Source of the DNA: Streptomyces reniochalinae
Lineage (GTDB): Bacteria > Actinomycetota > Actinomycetes > Streptomycetales > Streptomycetaceae
Reading direction: 5' to 3'
Assembly: GCF_003323735.1 (NCBI RefSeq)
Contig: NZ_QOIM01000024.1
Span: 62,001 to 126,000, forward strand
Length of the DNA stretch: 64,000 nt
Shown here piece after piece: positions 6,811 to 16,100 of this stretch. Within the stretch, counting starts at the first letter, position 1, and the number at the start of each line of letters is the position of its first letter. The notes below the pieces were generated by a model. The model was not told where the DNA came from and ran no database searches. It saw nothing but the letters and a program-made list of their open reading frames with translations. Made by a program: the position numbers and the translations under genes.

Positions 6811-9282
6811 GTGACCATCGCCCCCACCGCCCCGTCACCCAGCCAGGAGCAGCAGCCCAGCCAGGAGCAGCAGCCCGGCCGGGAGCGGCCCGCCGGCGGG
6901 CCCACCGGGCAGGACGGATCCGCTCCCGTACCCGGCACGCTCGACGGCCCCGCCGCCGCTCTGGGCGACGCCCTCACCGCCCTGACCGCGGACCTGGCCG
7001 ACGCCGACCCCGCCCCCGTGCTCGCCGCGGCGCTGCGCGGGCGCGCCCCCTCCGCGACCGCCGCCGACCTGCGGGACCTGGCCATCGAAGCCGCCGCCGG
7101 CCTCATCGGCGAGGAGCCGTCGTACTCGCGGCTGGCCGCCCGGCTGCTCACGCACGCCATCCGCGACGAGGCGGCGGCCGAGGGCATCACCTCCTTCTCC
7201 GCCTCGGTCGCGCTCGGGCACGCCCAGGGACTGATCGCGGACCGGACGCACGCCTTCGTCGCGGCGCACGCCGCACACCTCGACGCGCTGGTCGACGAGG
7301 CGATCACGGACGGCGCCGACGACCGGTTCGGCTACTTCGGGCTGCGCACCGTCCACTCCCGCTACCTGCTGCGCCACCCCACCACCCGGCGCGCGATCGA
7401 GACCCCGCAGCACTTCTTCCTGCGGGTGGCCTGCGGGCTGGCGGCGAACGAGACGGCCGCAGCACTCGCCGAGGCCGGTACCTTCTACCGGCTGCTGTCC
7501 TCCCTCGCCTACCTGCCCTCCTCCCCCACGCTCTTCAACTCCGGCACCCGCCACCCCCAGATGTCCTCCTGCTACCTGCTGGACTCCCCCAAGGACGAAC
7601 TGGACTCGCTCTACGAGCGCTACCACCAGGTGGCCAGGCTCTCCAAGCACGCGGGCGGCATCGGCCTGCCCTTCTCCCGCATCCGCTCGCGGGGCGCGCT
7701 GATCCGCGGCACCAACGGGCACTCGAACGGCATCGTGCCGTTCCTGCGGACCCTCGACGCCTCGGTCGCCGCGGTCAACCAGGGCGGCCGGCGCAAGGGT
7801 GCCGCGTGCGTCTACCTGGAGACCTGGCACGCGGACATCGAGGAGTTCCTCGAGCTGCGCGACAACACCGGTGAGGACGCGCGCCGCACCCACAACCTCA
7901 ACCTGGCGCACTGGATCCCCGACGAGTTCATGCGCCGCGTCGAGGCGGACGAGGACTGGTCGCTCTTCTCCCCCTCCGACGTGCCCGAGCTGACCGACCT
8001 GTGGGGCGCCGACTTCGAGGCCGCCTACCGCGCGGCGGAGGCCGATGGGCGCGCCCTGAAGCGGCTGCCCGCACGGCAGCTGTACGGCGCGATGATGCGC
8101 ACCCTCGCGCAGACCGGCAACGGCTGGATGACCTTCAAGGACACCTCCAACCGCACCGCCAACCAGACCGGCACCCCGGGCCGCGTCGTGCACTCCTCGA
8201 ACCTGTGCACGGAGATCCTGGAAGTCACCGACGACGACCAGACCGCCGTGTGCAACCTGGGTTCCGTCAACCTCGCCGCGCACCTGGGCGACGACGCCCG
8301 GATGGACTGGGAGCGGCTGGACGCCACCGTCCGTACGGCGGTCACCTTCCTCGACCGCGTCGTGGACATCAACTACTACCCGACCGAGCAGGCGTCGGGG
8401 TCCAACTCCCGCTGGCGGCCCGTGGGCCTGGGCGTGATGGGGCTCCAGGACGTCTTCTTCCGGCTCGGGCTGCCGTTCGACTCGCCGGAAGCGCGCGAGC
8501 TGTCCACCAGGATCGCCGAGCGCATCATGCTCGCCGCCTACGAGACCTCCGCCGAACTGGCCGAGCGCCACGGGCCGCTGCCCGACTGGGAACTGACCCG
8601 CACCGCGCGCGGCACCCTCCACCCCGACCACTACCCCCACGCGCGCGAGGGCCACGCCTGGCCCGAGCGGTGGAGCGCCCTGCGCACACGCCTCGCCCGC
8701 ACCGGGATGCGCAACTCCCTGCTGCTGGCCATCGCGCCGACCGCGACCATCGCCTCCATCGCCGGCGTCTACGAGTGCATCGAGCCGCAGGTCTCCAACC
8801 TCTTCAAACGCGAGACGCTCAGCGGAGAGTTCCTCCAGGTGAACGCCTACCTGGTTCAGGAGCTCAAGCGGCACGGGCTGTGGGACGCGCGCGCCCGCGA
8901 GGCACTGCGCCAGGCGAACGGCTCCGTCCAGGACCTCGACTGGGTGCCCGCGCCCGTGCGCGCGCTCTACCGCACCGCGTGGGAGATCCCGCAGCGCGCC
9001 CTCATCGACATGGCCGCCGCCCGCACGCCCTACCTGGACCAGAGCCAGTCACTGAACCTGTTCCTGTCCTCCCCCACCATCGGAAAGCTCAGCTCCATGT
9101 ACGCGTACGCGTGGAAGAGCGGCATCAAGACCACGTACTACCTGCGGTCGCGCCCGGCGACCCGCATCGCGCAGGCAGCCGGGACCACCACCGTCCCCGT
9201 GCCCGCGCCCACCCCCGCCGCAGCCGACGAAGCCGTCGCCTGCTCCCTGGAAAACCCCGAGTCCTGCGAGGCCTGCCAGTAA
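6811..9282 (+). CDS. nrdA: Class Ia ribonucleoside-diphosphate reductase, large subunit
   Basis: An 823-residue catalytic subunit reducing NDPs to dNDPs. Active-site motifs are present: MSSCYLLD (redox Cys), NLCTEIL (Asn/Cys/Glu), TAVCNLGSVNLA (second redox Cys), the radical-transfer Tyr pair in TTYYLRSRPATR, and the C-terminal CxxC relay ESCEACQ. The start is GTG 6811 behind GAGGGAGA at 6796-6803. The N-terminus before SATAADLRDLAIEAAAGLIG is Gln/Pro/Ala rich and lacks the VxKRDG-type opening of a usual ATP-cone, so overall allosteric control may be reduced or different. Transcription is under the B12 riboswitch and likely NrdR. It overlaps nrdB by one base (TAATG). Confidence 0.95.
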   Translation: MTIAPTAPSPSQEQQPSQEQQPGRERPAGGPTGQDGSAPVPGTLDGPAAALGDALTALTADLADADPAPVLAAALRGRAPSATAADLRDLAIEAAAGLIGEEPSYSRLAARLLTHAIRDEAAAEGITSFSASVALGHAQGLIADRTHAFVAAHAAHLDALVDEAITDGADDRFGYFGLRTVHSRYLLRHPTTRRAIETPQHFFLRVACGLAANETAAALAEAGTFYRLLSSLAYLPSSPTLFNSGTRHPQMSSCYLLDSPKDELDSLYERYHQVARLSKHAGGIGLPFSRIRSRGALIRGTNGHSNGIVPFLRTLDASVAAVNQGGRRKGAACVYLETWHADIEEFLELRDNTGEDARRTHNLNLAHWIPDEFMRRVEADEDWSLFSPSDVPELTDLWGADFEAAYRAAEADGRALKRLPARQLYGAMMRTLAQTGNGWMTFKDTSNRTANQTGTPGRVVHSSNLCTEILEVTDDDQTAVCNLGSVNLAAHLGDDARMDWERLDATVRTAVTFLDRVVDINYYPTEQASGSNSRWRPVGLGVMGLQDVFFRLGLPFDSPEARELSTRIAERIMLAAYETSAELAERHGPLPDWELTRTARGTLHPDHYPHAREGHAWPERWSALRTRLARTGMRNSLLLAIAPTATIASIAGVYECIEPQVSNLFKRETLSGEFLQVNAYLVQELKRHGLWDARAREALRQANGSVQDLDWVPAPVRALYRTAWEIPQRALIDMAAARTPYLDQSQSLNLFLSSPTIGKLSSMYAYAWKSGIKTTYYLRSRPATRIAQAAGTTTVPVPAPTPAAADEAVACSLENPESCEACQ

Positions 9283-10307
9283 TGACGACATCAGCCGCCG
9301 ACACCACACCCCGCCTGCTCGACCCGGGCTTCGAGCTGACGCTGCGCCCCATGCGCTACCCGCACTTCTACGAGCGGTACCGCGACGCCATCAAGAACAC
9401 CTGGACCGTCGAAGAGGTCGACCTGCACTCCGACGTCGCCGACCTGGCCAAACTCTCGCCCGGCGAACAGCACATGATCAGCCGCCTGGTGGCGTTCTTC
9501 GCGACCGGCGACTCCATCGTCGCCAACAACCTCGTGCTCACCCTCTACAAGCACATCAACTCGCCCGAGGCGCGGCTCTACCTCTCCCGGCAGCTGTTCG
9601 AGGAGGCCGTCCACGTCCAGTTCTACCTGACGCTGCTCGACACCTACCTGCCCGACCACGACGAACGCGTCCAGGCGTTCGCCGCCGTGGAGAACATCCC
9701 CTCCATCCGCGAGAAGGCCGAGTTCTGCTTCCGGTGGATGGACAGCGTCGAGAACATCGACCAGCTGTCCTCGCAGGACGAGCGGCGCCGCTTCCTGCTC
9801 AACCTGATCTGCTTCGCCGCCTGCATCGAAGGGCTCTTCTTCTACGGCGCGTTCGCCTACGTCTACTGGTTCCGCTCCCGCGGCCTGCTGCACGGACTGG
9901 CCACCGGCACCAACTGGGTCTTCCGCGACGAGTCGATGCACATGTCCTTCGCCTTCGACGTCGTGGACACCGTGCGCCAGGAGGAGCCCGAGCTCTTCGA
10001 CGACGCGCTGGAGAAGCAGGTGGTGGCCATGCTGGACGAGGCCGTCGAGGCAGAGCTCCAGTTCGCGCGGGACCTGTGCGGGGAGGGGCTGCCCGGCATG
10101 AACACCGCCTCCATGCGCGAGTACCTCCAGGCCGTCGCCGACCAGCGGCTGCGCCGCCTCGGCTTCACCGAACGCTACGGCGCCACCAACCCGTTCTCGT
10201 TCATGGAACTTCAGAACGTCCAGGAGCTCACCAACTTCTTCGAGCGGCGGGCCTCCGCCTACCAGGTCGCCGTGGAGGGATCCGTCTCCCTCGACGACGA
10301 CTTCTGA
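9282..10307 (+). CDS. nrdB: Class Ia ribonucleotide reductase, radical-generating small subunit
   Basis: A 341-residue ferritin-like di-iron protein that makes the tyrosyl radical for NrdA. Iron ligands and radical site are visible in EEAVHVQFY (Glu, His, Tyr four residues after His) and DESMHMSF; the C-terminal tail FEGSVSLDDDF-like acidic end would bind NrdA. The radical Tyr shows this is not a Tyr-less (Ic) form. Start ATG 9282 overlaps the nrdA TAA, so the genes are co-translated. In S. coelicolor a third gene, nrdS (AraC-like), follows; here the strand switches to def, so nrdS is absent from this position. Confidence 0.95.
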   Translation: MTTSAADTTPRLLDPGFELTLRPMRYPHFYERYRDAIKNTWTVEEVDLHSDVADLAKLSPGEQHMISRLVAFFATGDSIVANNLVLTLYKHINSPEARLYLSRQLFEEAVHVQFYLTLLDTYLPDHDERVQAFAAVENIPSIREKAEFCFRWMDSVENIDQLSSQDERRRFLLNLICFAACIEGLFFYGAFAYVYWFRSRGLLHGLATGTNWVFRDESMHMSFAFDVVDTVRQEEPELFDDALEKQVVAMLDEAVEAELQFARDLCGEGLPGMNTASMREYLQAVADQRLRRLGFTERYGATNPFSFMELQNVQELTNFFERRASAYQVAVEGSVSLDDDF

Positions 10308-10347
10308 GAGGCCCGCTTCCCAAAGACCGGGAGCGCACCCACAGTCG

Positions 10348-10381
10348 CCGGGTGGGGCCAGGTGGCCCAGGCCCCACCCGG
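10348..10381. terminator. Bidirectional hairpin between nrdB and def
   Basis: A 12-bp perfect stem (CCGGGTGGGGCC with GGCCCCACCCGG) encloses a 10-nt loop, exactly in the gap between converging nrdB and def. It can serve transcripts from either side. The loop itself contains a smaller GGCC-xx-GGCC symmetry. Confidence 0.8.
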
Positions 10382-10388
10382 TACCCGG

Positions 10389-11033
10389 CTACGCGTTCGG
10401 GACCGTCTCGTAGCGCGGAGTGCTCTCGGCCATCTGCCGCAGCACGTCCTTGCGCTCACGCTTGGAGAGCCGGTCGATGTACAGGTACCCGTGCAGGTGG
10501 TCGGTCTCGTGCTGGAGGCAGCGCGCGAAGTAGCCCGTGCCCTCCACGGTGATCGACCTGCCCTGCGCGTCCTGGCCGCGCACGACGGCGTAGTCGGGGC
10601 GGGCGAGCGGGTGGTAGGCGCCGGGAACGGAGAGGCAGCCCTCGTTGCCGTCGTCCAGGACGCGCCGCTCGGCCGGCAGCTCGTCGAGCACCGGATTGCA
10701 CACCACCCCGACGTGGCGTACACCCTCGTCGTCGTAGCAGTCGTAGACGAAGACCTTCGCGTCGACGCCGATCTGGTTGGCGGCGATCCCCACGCCCTCC
10801 GCGGCGCGCTGGCTGGCGAACATGTCGTCGACGAGCGCGGCGAGGTCGTCGCCGAACTCGGTCACCTGCGCGCACTCCCGGTGCAGCACGGGGTTACCCA
10901 CCACCGTGAGGGGACGGGCGGTGCCGCGCGCGGTGTGGGCCTCCTCCCGGGCGGCCGCGTCCGTCACGTCGTCGACGAACCCGCCCTCGGCCACATCGGC
11001 CGACCCGGCCCTGGTTTCCTGCTGCTGCGCCAT
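10389..11033 (-). CDS. def: Peptide deformylase
   Basis: A 214-residue metalloenzyme removing the formyl group from nascent N-termini. All three family motifs are present: [10 protein letters not shown] (motif 1, GxGxAAxQ), EGCLSVPG (motif 2 with the metal Cys), and QHETDHLHG (motif 3, HExxH variant QHExDHL). ATG 11033 with AGGAAGG upstream gives MAQQQE; an earlier GTG at 11084 would add 17 residues. Streptomyces usually carry several def paralogues, so this need not be the only copy. It lies downstream of the TPR gene on the same strand with a 93-bp gap. Confidence 0.93.
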   Translation of the reverse strand: MAQQQETRAGSADVAEGGFVDDVTDAAAREEAHTARGTARPLTVVGNPVLHRECAQVTEFGDDLAALVDDMFASQRAAEGVGIAANQIGVDAKVFVYDCYDDEGVRHVGVVCNPVLDELPAERRVLDDGNEGCLSVPGAYHPLARPDYAVVRGQDAQGRSITVEGTGYFARCLQHETDHLHGYLYIDRLSKRERKDVLRQMAESTPRYETVPNA

Positions 11034-11126
11034 GCCGTCGTACGCCTTCCTGCGACCCTGCGGGGACTGAGATCCGGTGAGCACCGCGAATGCTCGCCCC
11101 CAGGGTACGGGGCGGTCGGCAGGCGC

Positions 11127-12131
11127 TCAGCAGACCTCCTCGAGATCCCGCCATTCGCGGGTGTCGGGGCTGTCCGCCACCCAGCCGTCCAGCAGGCCGC
11201 GCACCAAAGCCGCGGGGGCGGCGAGGCCGCACTCCCGCTCGGGCACCCACAGCTCGCCTGGGCCGCCCTGCGTCATGTGGCCCAGCGGCCCCGGGTGCCC
11301 GGGTGAGCTGTGGTCGTGCGGATCGAGGTGCGCCGTGCCGTCACCCTCGTCGGCCGGCATCGCGCTCTCCGAGCAGGCGCGGCACAGCAGCCGCACCGAG
11401 GACGACCAGTCCTCGGCGGCGAAGCCCGCGTCGGCCGCCAGCCGCTCCAGCGCGTCACGGTCGCTCTCCGTGGCGGCCTCCAGCAGCACCACCCAAGTGG
11501 GTACGGGCGAGGGCGCCCACAGCTCGATCTCGTCGAAGACGGGGTAGGAGGGGCCGGCAGCGGTGGAGCGCTCACCGTGCGGAACGCCGTCGTGCAGGAC
11601 GACCTCGCCCCAGCGGCGCCCGGACGAGGGCAGCGGGATGCTCTGCACCTCCAGCCTCGCCGGGTCGATACGGCGGCCCCACACGACCTCGGCCTCGCCC
11701 TCGGGCGAGAGCCGCACGGCCGCGCTGCCCAGCCGCATGCCGGAGGGCTCGTCGATCGCGCCTGCGCCGCTCGGGCCCTGGCCCGGCACGTCCAGCCCGT
11801 ACGCCTGCCAGGCGCGGCGGGCCAGCGGCCAGTCCTGCAGGGCGGTGGCCGCGATGCCGACGTTCCACCAGTCGGGCGCACCGGCCTCCCGGTCGAGCAG
11901 CGCGACGGCGCGCAGCCCCGCCGTCCTGGCCTGCTCCCAGTCGTGCCGGAACTTGTGCAGCAGCGCCAGGTTGAACCAGGACTCCGAGAGCCACGGCTCC
12001 AGGTCGGCGGCGCGGGTGAGCAGGGCACCCGCGTCCTCGTACCGGCCGTCGCCGATGAGCGTGAACGCGCGGTCCGTCGCCTGCCGCCACGAGGCGGAGG
12101 GACGGTGCCGCACCTTGCCGAAGATCCTCAC
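11127..12131 (-). CDS. Tetratricopeptide-like protein of unknown function
   Basis: A 334-residue soluble protein. The N-terminal 110 residues form TPR-like helices (WRQATDRAFTLIGDGRYEDA, LEPWLSESWFNLALLHKFRH, PDWWNVGIAATALQDWPLAR). The rest is a conserved beta-rich region (VVWGRRIDPARLEVQSIPLP, WGEVVLHDGVPHG) with a pair of Cys (LLCRACSES) followed by an acidic His/Asp-rich stretch (LDPHDHSSPGHPG). I recognise it as a Streptomyces conserved hypothetical but not its function. The start is GTG 12131; its Shine-Dalgarno region is made of CGGCGGGA repeats. The last residues end in a lone Cys. Confidence 0.75.
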   Translation of the reverse strand: MRIFGKVRHRPSASWRQATDRAFTLIGDGRYEDAGALLTRAADLEPWLSESWFNLALLHKFRHDWEQARTAGLRAVALLDREAGAPDWWNVGIAATALQDWPLARRAWQAYGLDVPGQGPSGAGAIDEPSGMRLGSAAVRLSPEGEAEVVWGRRIDPARLEVQSIPLPSSGRRWGEVVLHDGVPHGERSTAAGPSYPVFDEIELWAPSPVPTWVVLLEAATESDRDALERLAADAGFAAEDWSSSVRLLCRACSESAMPADEGDGTAHLDPHDHSSPGHPGPLGHMTQGGPGELWVPERECGLAAPAALVRGLLDGWVADSPDTREWRDLEEVC

Positions 12132-12137
12132 AGTGTT

Positions 12138-12190
12138 CCCGCCGTTTCCCGCCGTTCCCGCCGTTTTTCGCTACCCGCCGTTTCCCGCCG
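12138..12190. repeat. Five CCCGCCG direct repeats upstream of the TPR gene
   Basis: Heptamers CCCGCCG start at 12138, 12148, 12157, 12174 and 12184, mostly 9-10 bp apart and separated by TT(T). On the coding strand of the TPR gene this reads as AACGGCGGGA units immediately before its GTG. Nearly helical spacing suggests a protein-binding array or slipped repeats. Confidence 0.6.
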
Positions 12191-12358
12191 TTCTCGTTCC
12201 GCCTGTCCCGCGGCCCGGCTGCCGCCCGGTCGCGCGCCTGCCGCCACCTGTCGTCGGGGGCCTCGACACCGCACGCCCGGCGCGCGCTTCCACGCCTGTC
12301 GCGGTTCCCCCTTCGCATCCAACCATGCCCGCTCGGGTGCCCGCTCATTACCCGTGCG

Positions 12359-13936
12359 TCAGACGTCCGGTGAGCGGGACACGACGCGTGACAGGGCCTC
12401 CACGACGCGTGGTTCGTGGTCACGCGCGGTGGCGCCGCGCAGCGTCCGCAGCGCCCGCTCGCGGGGCCCCGCGGCCGCTGCCGGGCCGTCCGCCGCCCCG
12501 CCCCCGCCCTGGGCGGCGCCGGTGTGGCCGCCGTACGCCGTCATGAGGTCCTCGTAGGCGTTGACGGTACGCACGACGCGTGCCGTCAGGGACTGTTCGC
12601 GGTACGGGTCCGCCCGGGCCTCCACCGCGGTGGCCACCCGCCCGCCGACCCCGGCCTGGCGGACCACGGCGCCGCAGGCCAGGGCGATGCCCCGGCTGCC
12701 GCCCGCGGACTGTCCGGCCCTGGCACCGCGGGGTACCGGATCGGACAGGGAGAGTTGCCCCACGTCGTGGATGAGGGCCGCGTACTCCACAGCGGTGAGT
12801 TGCCCTCCGGACAGGCCCAGCTCCCGTCCCACGGCGCGACTCAGGTCGGCGACCCTGCGCGCGCGGCCGCGGGGAGTGCACCCGGCGACCTCCGGCGCCC
12901 TCGCCAGGGCGGCCGGAGTACGCCGCCGGGTCGCCCGTACGGGGGCACGGCGGCGCAGGACGACCTGGGTGAGCAGCAGCGGCGCACAGCACACCGGCAG
13001 CGCCCACAGGCCCGCCGACGCGACGGCCAGGGCGAGGAGCACCGCAGTCGCGGCGACGGCGGGAACGGTCACCAGCCGGGCGCGCAGTCGAGCGCGCAAC
13101 TGGGCGCGCGGCAGCGGCCCGTACGGCCGGGTTCCGTCCACCGCGGCTGTGCCGCCCCGGGCGGGAGGGGCGGCCGTCAGCGTGGTCGTGCCGGGACGGG
13201 CAGGGGCAGTCGTCGGCGCGGTGGTGGCGGGGGCGGTCGGCGACGTGGTCATGGCGGGGTCGGCAAAGGGACCCGTCGGCGCGGCGGCGCCGGAGGCGCT
13301 CCTCGGCGCGGTGGTGGCGATGCCTCTCGGCGCGGGCATGGCGGTGACGGCCGTGGCGGCGGCGAGGAAGGCGTCGACGCATCCGGCGAGGAGGGCGAGG
13401 AGCAGCAAGCACAGCGTGAACAGCGCCCCGGGCCTGACGGCGGGCGCGAACACGCCCCCGGGGGAGAGGGGTTGGCAGCAGGTCGCGGCGAAGGCCACAC
13501 CGAGCGTGAGGCGCCCTGCGGCCCGGGGCGACGGGGCCTGCCCCAGCGCCACGTGCGGCACCGATCCGACGAGGGAGCCCACCAGGGCCACGGTGACCGC
13601 CTGCGCCACCCACTGCCAAAGCGGCGCCTCCTGCACCGCGCCCAGCAGCGCGTAACCGAGCGCGCCCGCACCGCAGACCAGCCCTGTGCTCCGTCCGGCG
13701 CCCCCGCGGACCTCCGCCCGGGGCAGCCGCACCCGGGCCAACTCGCCCACGGCGACGACCAGTCCGAAGGCCACGGCGGTACCCGGCCGCGCCGCACCGT
13801 GCCACAGGGTGACGCACAGCGCCGAGACGGCCAACGCCGCGGCCGCCGCGTACGCCCAGGCCACGATCCCGGCGGCCAGGCGCCGGTCCGTTACGGTCCG
13901 CACACGAGCGGCCCGCGGGCCGGGGCGCCTCGTCAT
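12359..13936 (-). CDS. Membrane protein with degenerate HD domain
   Basis: A 525-residue protein. The first 270 residues contain about seven hydrophobic helices (ALAVSALCVTLWHGAA, QAVTVALVGSLVGSVPHVAL, FTLCLLLLALLAGCVDAFLA). A Thr/Ala/Pro-rich linker (TSPTAPATTAPTTAPARPG) and another helix pair follow, then a C-terminal HD-like region (AVEYAALIHDVGQLSLSDP, TARVVRTVNAYEDLMTAYGG). It keeps the HD pair but lacks the GYP loop of the HD-GYP class. ATG 13936 overlaps the preceding gene's TGA as ATGA, so the two are coupled. It is probably a sensor paired with the upstream HD-GYP protein; ligand unknown. Confidence 0.8.
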   Translation of the reverse strand: MTRRPGPRAARVRTVTDRRLAAGIVAWAYAAAAALAVSALCVTLWHGAARPGTAVAFGLVVAVGELARVRLPRAEVRGGAGRSTGLVCGAGALGYALLGAVQEAPLWQWVAQAVTVALVGSLVGSVPHVALGQAPSPRAAGRLTLGVAFAATCCQPLSPGGVFAPAVRPGALFTLCLLLLALLAGCVDAFLAAATAVTAMPAPRGIATTAPRSASGAAAPTGPFADPAMTTSPTAPATTAPTTAPARPGTTTLTAAPPARGGTAAVDGTRPYGPLPRAQLRARLRARLVTVPAVAATAVLLALAVASAGLWALPVCCAPLLLTQVVLRRRAPVRATRRRTPAALARAPEVAGCTPRGRARRVADLSRAVGRELGLSGGQLTAVEYAALIHDVGQLSLSDPVPRGARAGQSAGGSRGIALACGAVVRQAGVGGRVATAVEARADPYREQSLTARVVRTVNAYEDLMTAYGGHTGAAQGGGGAADGPAAAAGPRERALRTLRGATARDHEPRVVEALSRVVSRSPDV

Positions 13937-14894
13937 ACGGCCACACCGCGCCCGTCCCGCGCGACGGGTCCCCGCCGCAGGCCGGTCTCCGTCGCGGTGG
14001 CCTCCGGCACGGCTCGCGCCGCGACGCCGCCCGCCGGTACGGCGGAGACCGCCTCGCCCGCCGACGGGGCGCGGGCAGGACAGTAGCGGAGTCCTCACGC
14101 CCGGCCACGGGCTCGGCGTACGGCCAGCCGTGGCGGCGCAGCGCACGGGCGAGCGCGGCGACCATCCGGGGATCGAACTGGGTGCCCGCGCAGCGTTCGA
14201 GCTCGGCCACGGCCGCGGCGACGGGCCTGCCCCCGCGGTAGCTGCGGGTGGAGGTCATCGCGTCGAACGCGTCGGCGACGGACACGATGCGCGCCGCCTC
14301 GGGGATCCGGTTGCCCGCCAGGCCGTGCGGGTAGCCCAGGCCGTCCACGCGTTCGTGGTGGTGGAGTACGGCGGCCCTCGCCTCGCCCAGGAAGTCCAGG
14401 CCGCGCACGATGTCCGCACCCTGTTCCGGGTGCTGCTCGACGACGCGGCGCTCGGCCAGGGTGAGCGGCCCCTCCTTGCGCAACAGACGCGCGGGGACAC
14501 CGAGTTTGCCCACGTCGTGCAGGACGCCGGCGCAGCGCAGAGTCTCGGTGCGCTCCTCGTCCAGGCCGAGTTCGCGGGCGATGAGGGCCGTCGCGTGGCC
14601 GACCCGCTCGCCGTGTGCGCGCGTGTAGCGGTCCTTGAGGTGCACCGCCTGGGCGAGGGCCTGGACGGCCGCTCGGCGGGCGGCGCTCTCCGGGCGGCAC
14701 TCGCACAGCTCCCGCCAGGCCAGGTGCAGGGGCCCGAGGACGAGCAGCGCGGCGAGGGGGCCGTAGGGGCCGCGCCACAGCGCGAGCGCCGCGGGCGCAG
14801 CGAGCGCGCACGCCAGCGCGAACGTTCCGTCCCGCCACCGGTCCGCTCCCCCGCCCGCTCCGGCACGCCGCCGCGTACCCGCTCCCACGCGCAT
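13933..14894 (-). CDS. HD-GYP domain protein, apparent frameshift near its 3' end
   Basis: The protein has two N-terminal helices, then a complete HD-GYP domain: KDRYTRAHGERVGHATAL, AGVLHDVGKLGVPARLLRKE, EQHPEQGADI, HHHERVDGLGYPHGLAG (GYP) and IVSVADAFDAMTSTRSYRG, so c-di-GMP-type phosphodiesterase activity is plausible. ATG 14894 lies 6 nt after AGGAGG. The reading frame has no stop until 12420, deep inside the next gene. After GREDSATVLPA a shift of one base gives PSAGEAVSAVPAGGVAARAV and so on, with proper GC3, ending in TGA at 13935-13933 overlapping the next ATG. The length is 962 nt, one short of a multiple of three. A missing base at about 14050-14095 (sequencing error or true mutation) is the simplest reading. 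Confidence 0.75.
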
Positions 14895-14976
14895 CACGGG
14901 CCTCCTGACCGCCTCGTGTCCTGGCGGGGAGAATAGGAGTGCCGCGCGGGTCTGTTGCCGCCCCGGGCGGGCGGTT

Positions 14977-14995
14977 CGCCCGTACGAGACGGGCG
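14977..14995 (-). terminator. Hairpin downstream of rsrA
   Basis: CGCCCGT-ACGAG-ACGGGCG forms a 7-bp stem with a 5-nt loop, 70-90 bp past the rsrA stop on the minus strand and before the HD-GYP gene. It is a plausible end for the sigR-rsrA transcript, though short. Confidence 0.45.
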
Positions 14996-15063
14996 GGGCT
15001 CACCCGATGGGAGGACAGCGGGCGGAAGCGCCGGCGCGAACGCGCCCGGTGTGAAGCGGTACG

Positions 15064-15432
15064 TCAGGCGGGGTTGCTGCCCTCGGCCCCCGTGGGGGCC
15101 TGCGCCCGCGTCGGGTTCTGTGCCTCGACGGTGTCCGTGGCCGGAGAGGCGGCGTCGGACTCCGCTTCGGGCTGCTGCCCCTGCCGGATCACCTCGATCC
15201 GGCCCATCACCTTGGCCCGCAGGTCCGACGGGACGTCGTCGTGCCCGCAGCAGCGCTTGACGAGCTTCTTGACCTCGCGCTCGATGCCGTACTTCTCGAA
15301 GCACGGGGAGCACTCGTCGAAGTGCTCCTTGAACTTCGCGCAGTCCCCGTCCGGCATCTCGCGGTCGAGGTACTCGTAGAGGTGGTCGAGAACCTCAGCG
15401 CAGTCCGTCTCGTGCGGCTCTCCGCAACTCAT
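15064..15432 (-). CDS. rsrA: Zinc-containing redox anti-sigma factor RsrA
   Basis: The product is a 122-residue ZAS-family anti-sigma factor. The zinc and disulfide residues are all present: Cys in MSCGE and TDCAEV, the H-x3-C-x2-C motif in EHFDECSPC, and the CC pair in VKRCCGHDD. When reduced it binds SigR; thiol oxidation (diamide) forms a disulfide, expels zinc and releases SigR. Its ATG overlaps the sigR TGA by ATGA, giving stoichiometric production. The C-terminal 40 residues are Ala/Glu/Thr-rich, disordered-looking and likely dispensable. Confidence 0.96.
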   Translation of the reverse strand: MSCGEPHETDCAEVLDHLYEYLDREMPDGDCAKFKEHFDECSPCFEKYGIEREVKKLVKRCCGHDDVPSDLRAKVMGRIEVIRQGQQPEAESDAASPATDTVEAQNPTRAQAPTGAEGSNPA

Positions 15433-16100
15433 GAGCCCGAGCCTTTCCGGTCTTGCGACCCGTCCGCCGCGGCACCGGCCGGGACCAGTCCGCGCTCTTG
15501 CGCGTAGCCCTCCAGCATGTCCCGAAGCTGGCGCCGACCGCGGTGCAGACGGGACATCACCGTGCCGATGGGTGTCCCCATGATGTCGGCGATCTCCTTG
15601 TAGGCAAAGCCTTCGACGTCCGCGAGGTAGACGGCGATGCGGAACTCCTCCGGGATCGCCTGGAGCGCCGCCTTGACGTCCGAGTCCGGCAGGTGGTCGA
15701 GCGCCTGGGCCTCGGCCGAACGCAGCCCGGTGGACATGTGGGACTCGGCCCGCGCGAGCTGCCAGTCCTCGATCTCCTCCGCCGCGCTGCGCTGCGGCTC
15801 GCGCTGCTTCTTGCGGTAGGAGTTGATGAAGGTGTTGGTCAGGATGCGGTACAGCCACGCCTTGAGGTTGGTGCCCTCGCGGAACTGGTGGAAGGACGCG
15901 TACGCCTTGGCGTAGGTCTCCTGCACCAGGTCCTCGGCGTCGGCGGGATTGCGCGTCATGCGCAGCGCGGCCGAGTACATCTGGTCGAGGAAGGCGAGCG
16001 CGTCGCGCTCGAAGCGCGCGCTGCGCTCCTGTGCCGTCTCCGATCCCTGACTCCTGGGCTGTGCGTTCGAGCCGTCTTCGGTCCCGGTGACCGGACCCAC
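15429..16100 (-). CDS. sigR: ECF sigma factor SigR, thiol-oxidative stress
   Basis: A 223-residue group-IV sigma factor with region 2 ([20 protein letters not shown], then [17 protein letters not shown] and [20 protein letters not shown]) and region 4 ([36 protein letters not shown]). It directs RNA polymerase to GGAAT-N18-19-GTT promoters of thioredoxin, mycothiol and protease genes. The standard start is GTG 16100 (VGPVTGTED), preceded by GGAGGAG at tight spacing. A longer in-frame form from ATG 16265 is also predicted (separate entry). Downstream rsrA is translationally coupled. Confidence 0.96.
   Translation of the reverse strand: MGPVTGTEDGSNAQPRSQGSETAQERSARFERDALAFLDQMYSAALRMTRNPADAEDLVQETYAKAYASFHQFREGTNLKAWLYRILTNTFINSYRKKQREPQRSAAEEIEDWQLARAESHMSTGLRSAEAQALDHLPDSDVKAALQAIPEEFRIAVYLADVEGFAYKEIADIMGTPIGTVMSRLHRGRRQLRDMLEGYAQERGLVPAGAAADGSQDRKGSGS

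Noticed and set aside
12420..13932. Continuation of the HD-GYP frame as one 825-residue protein
   Set aside because: After about residue 265 it becomes Arg/Pro-rich and overlaps a well-formed membrane protein gene; an indel explains it better.
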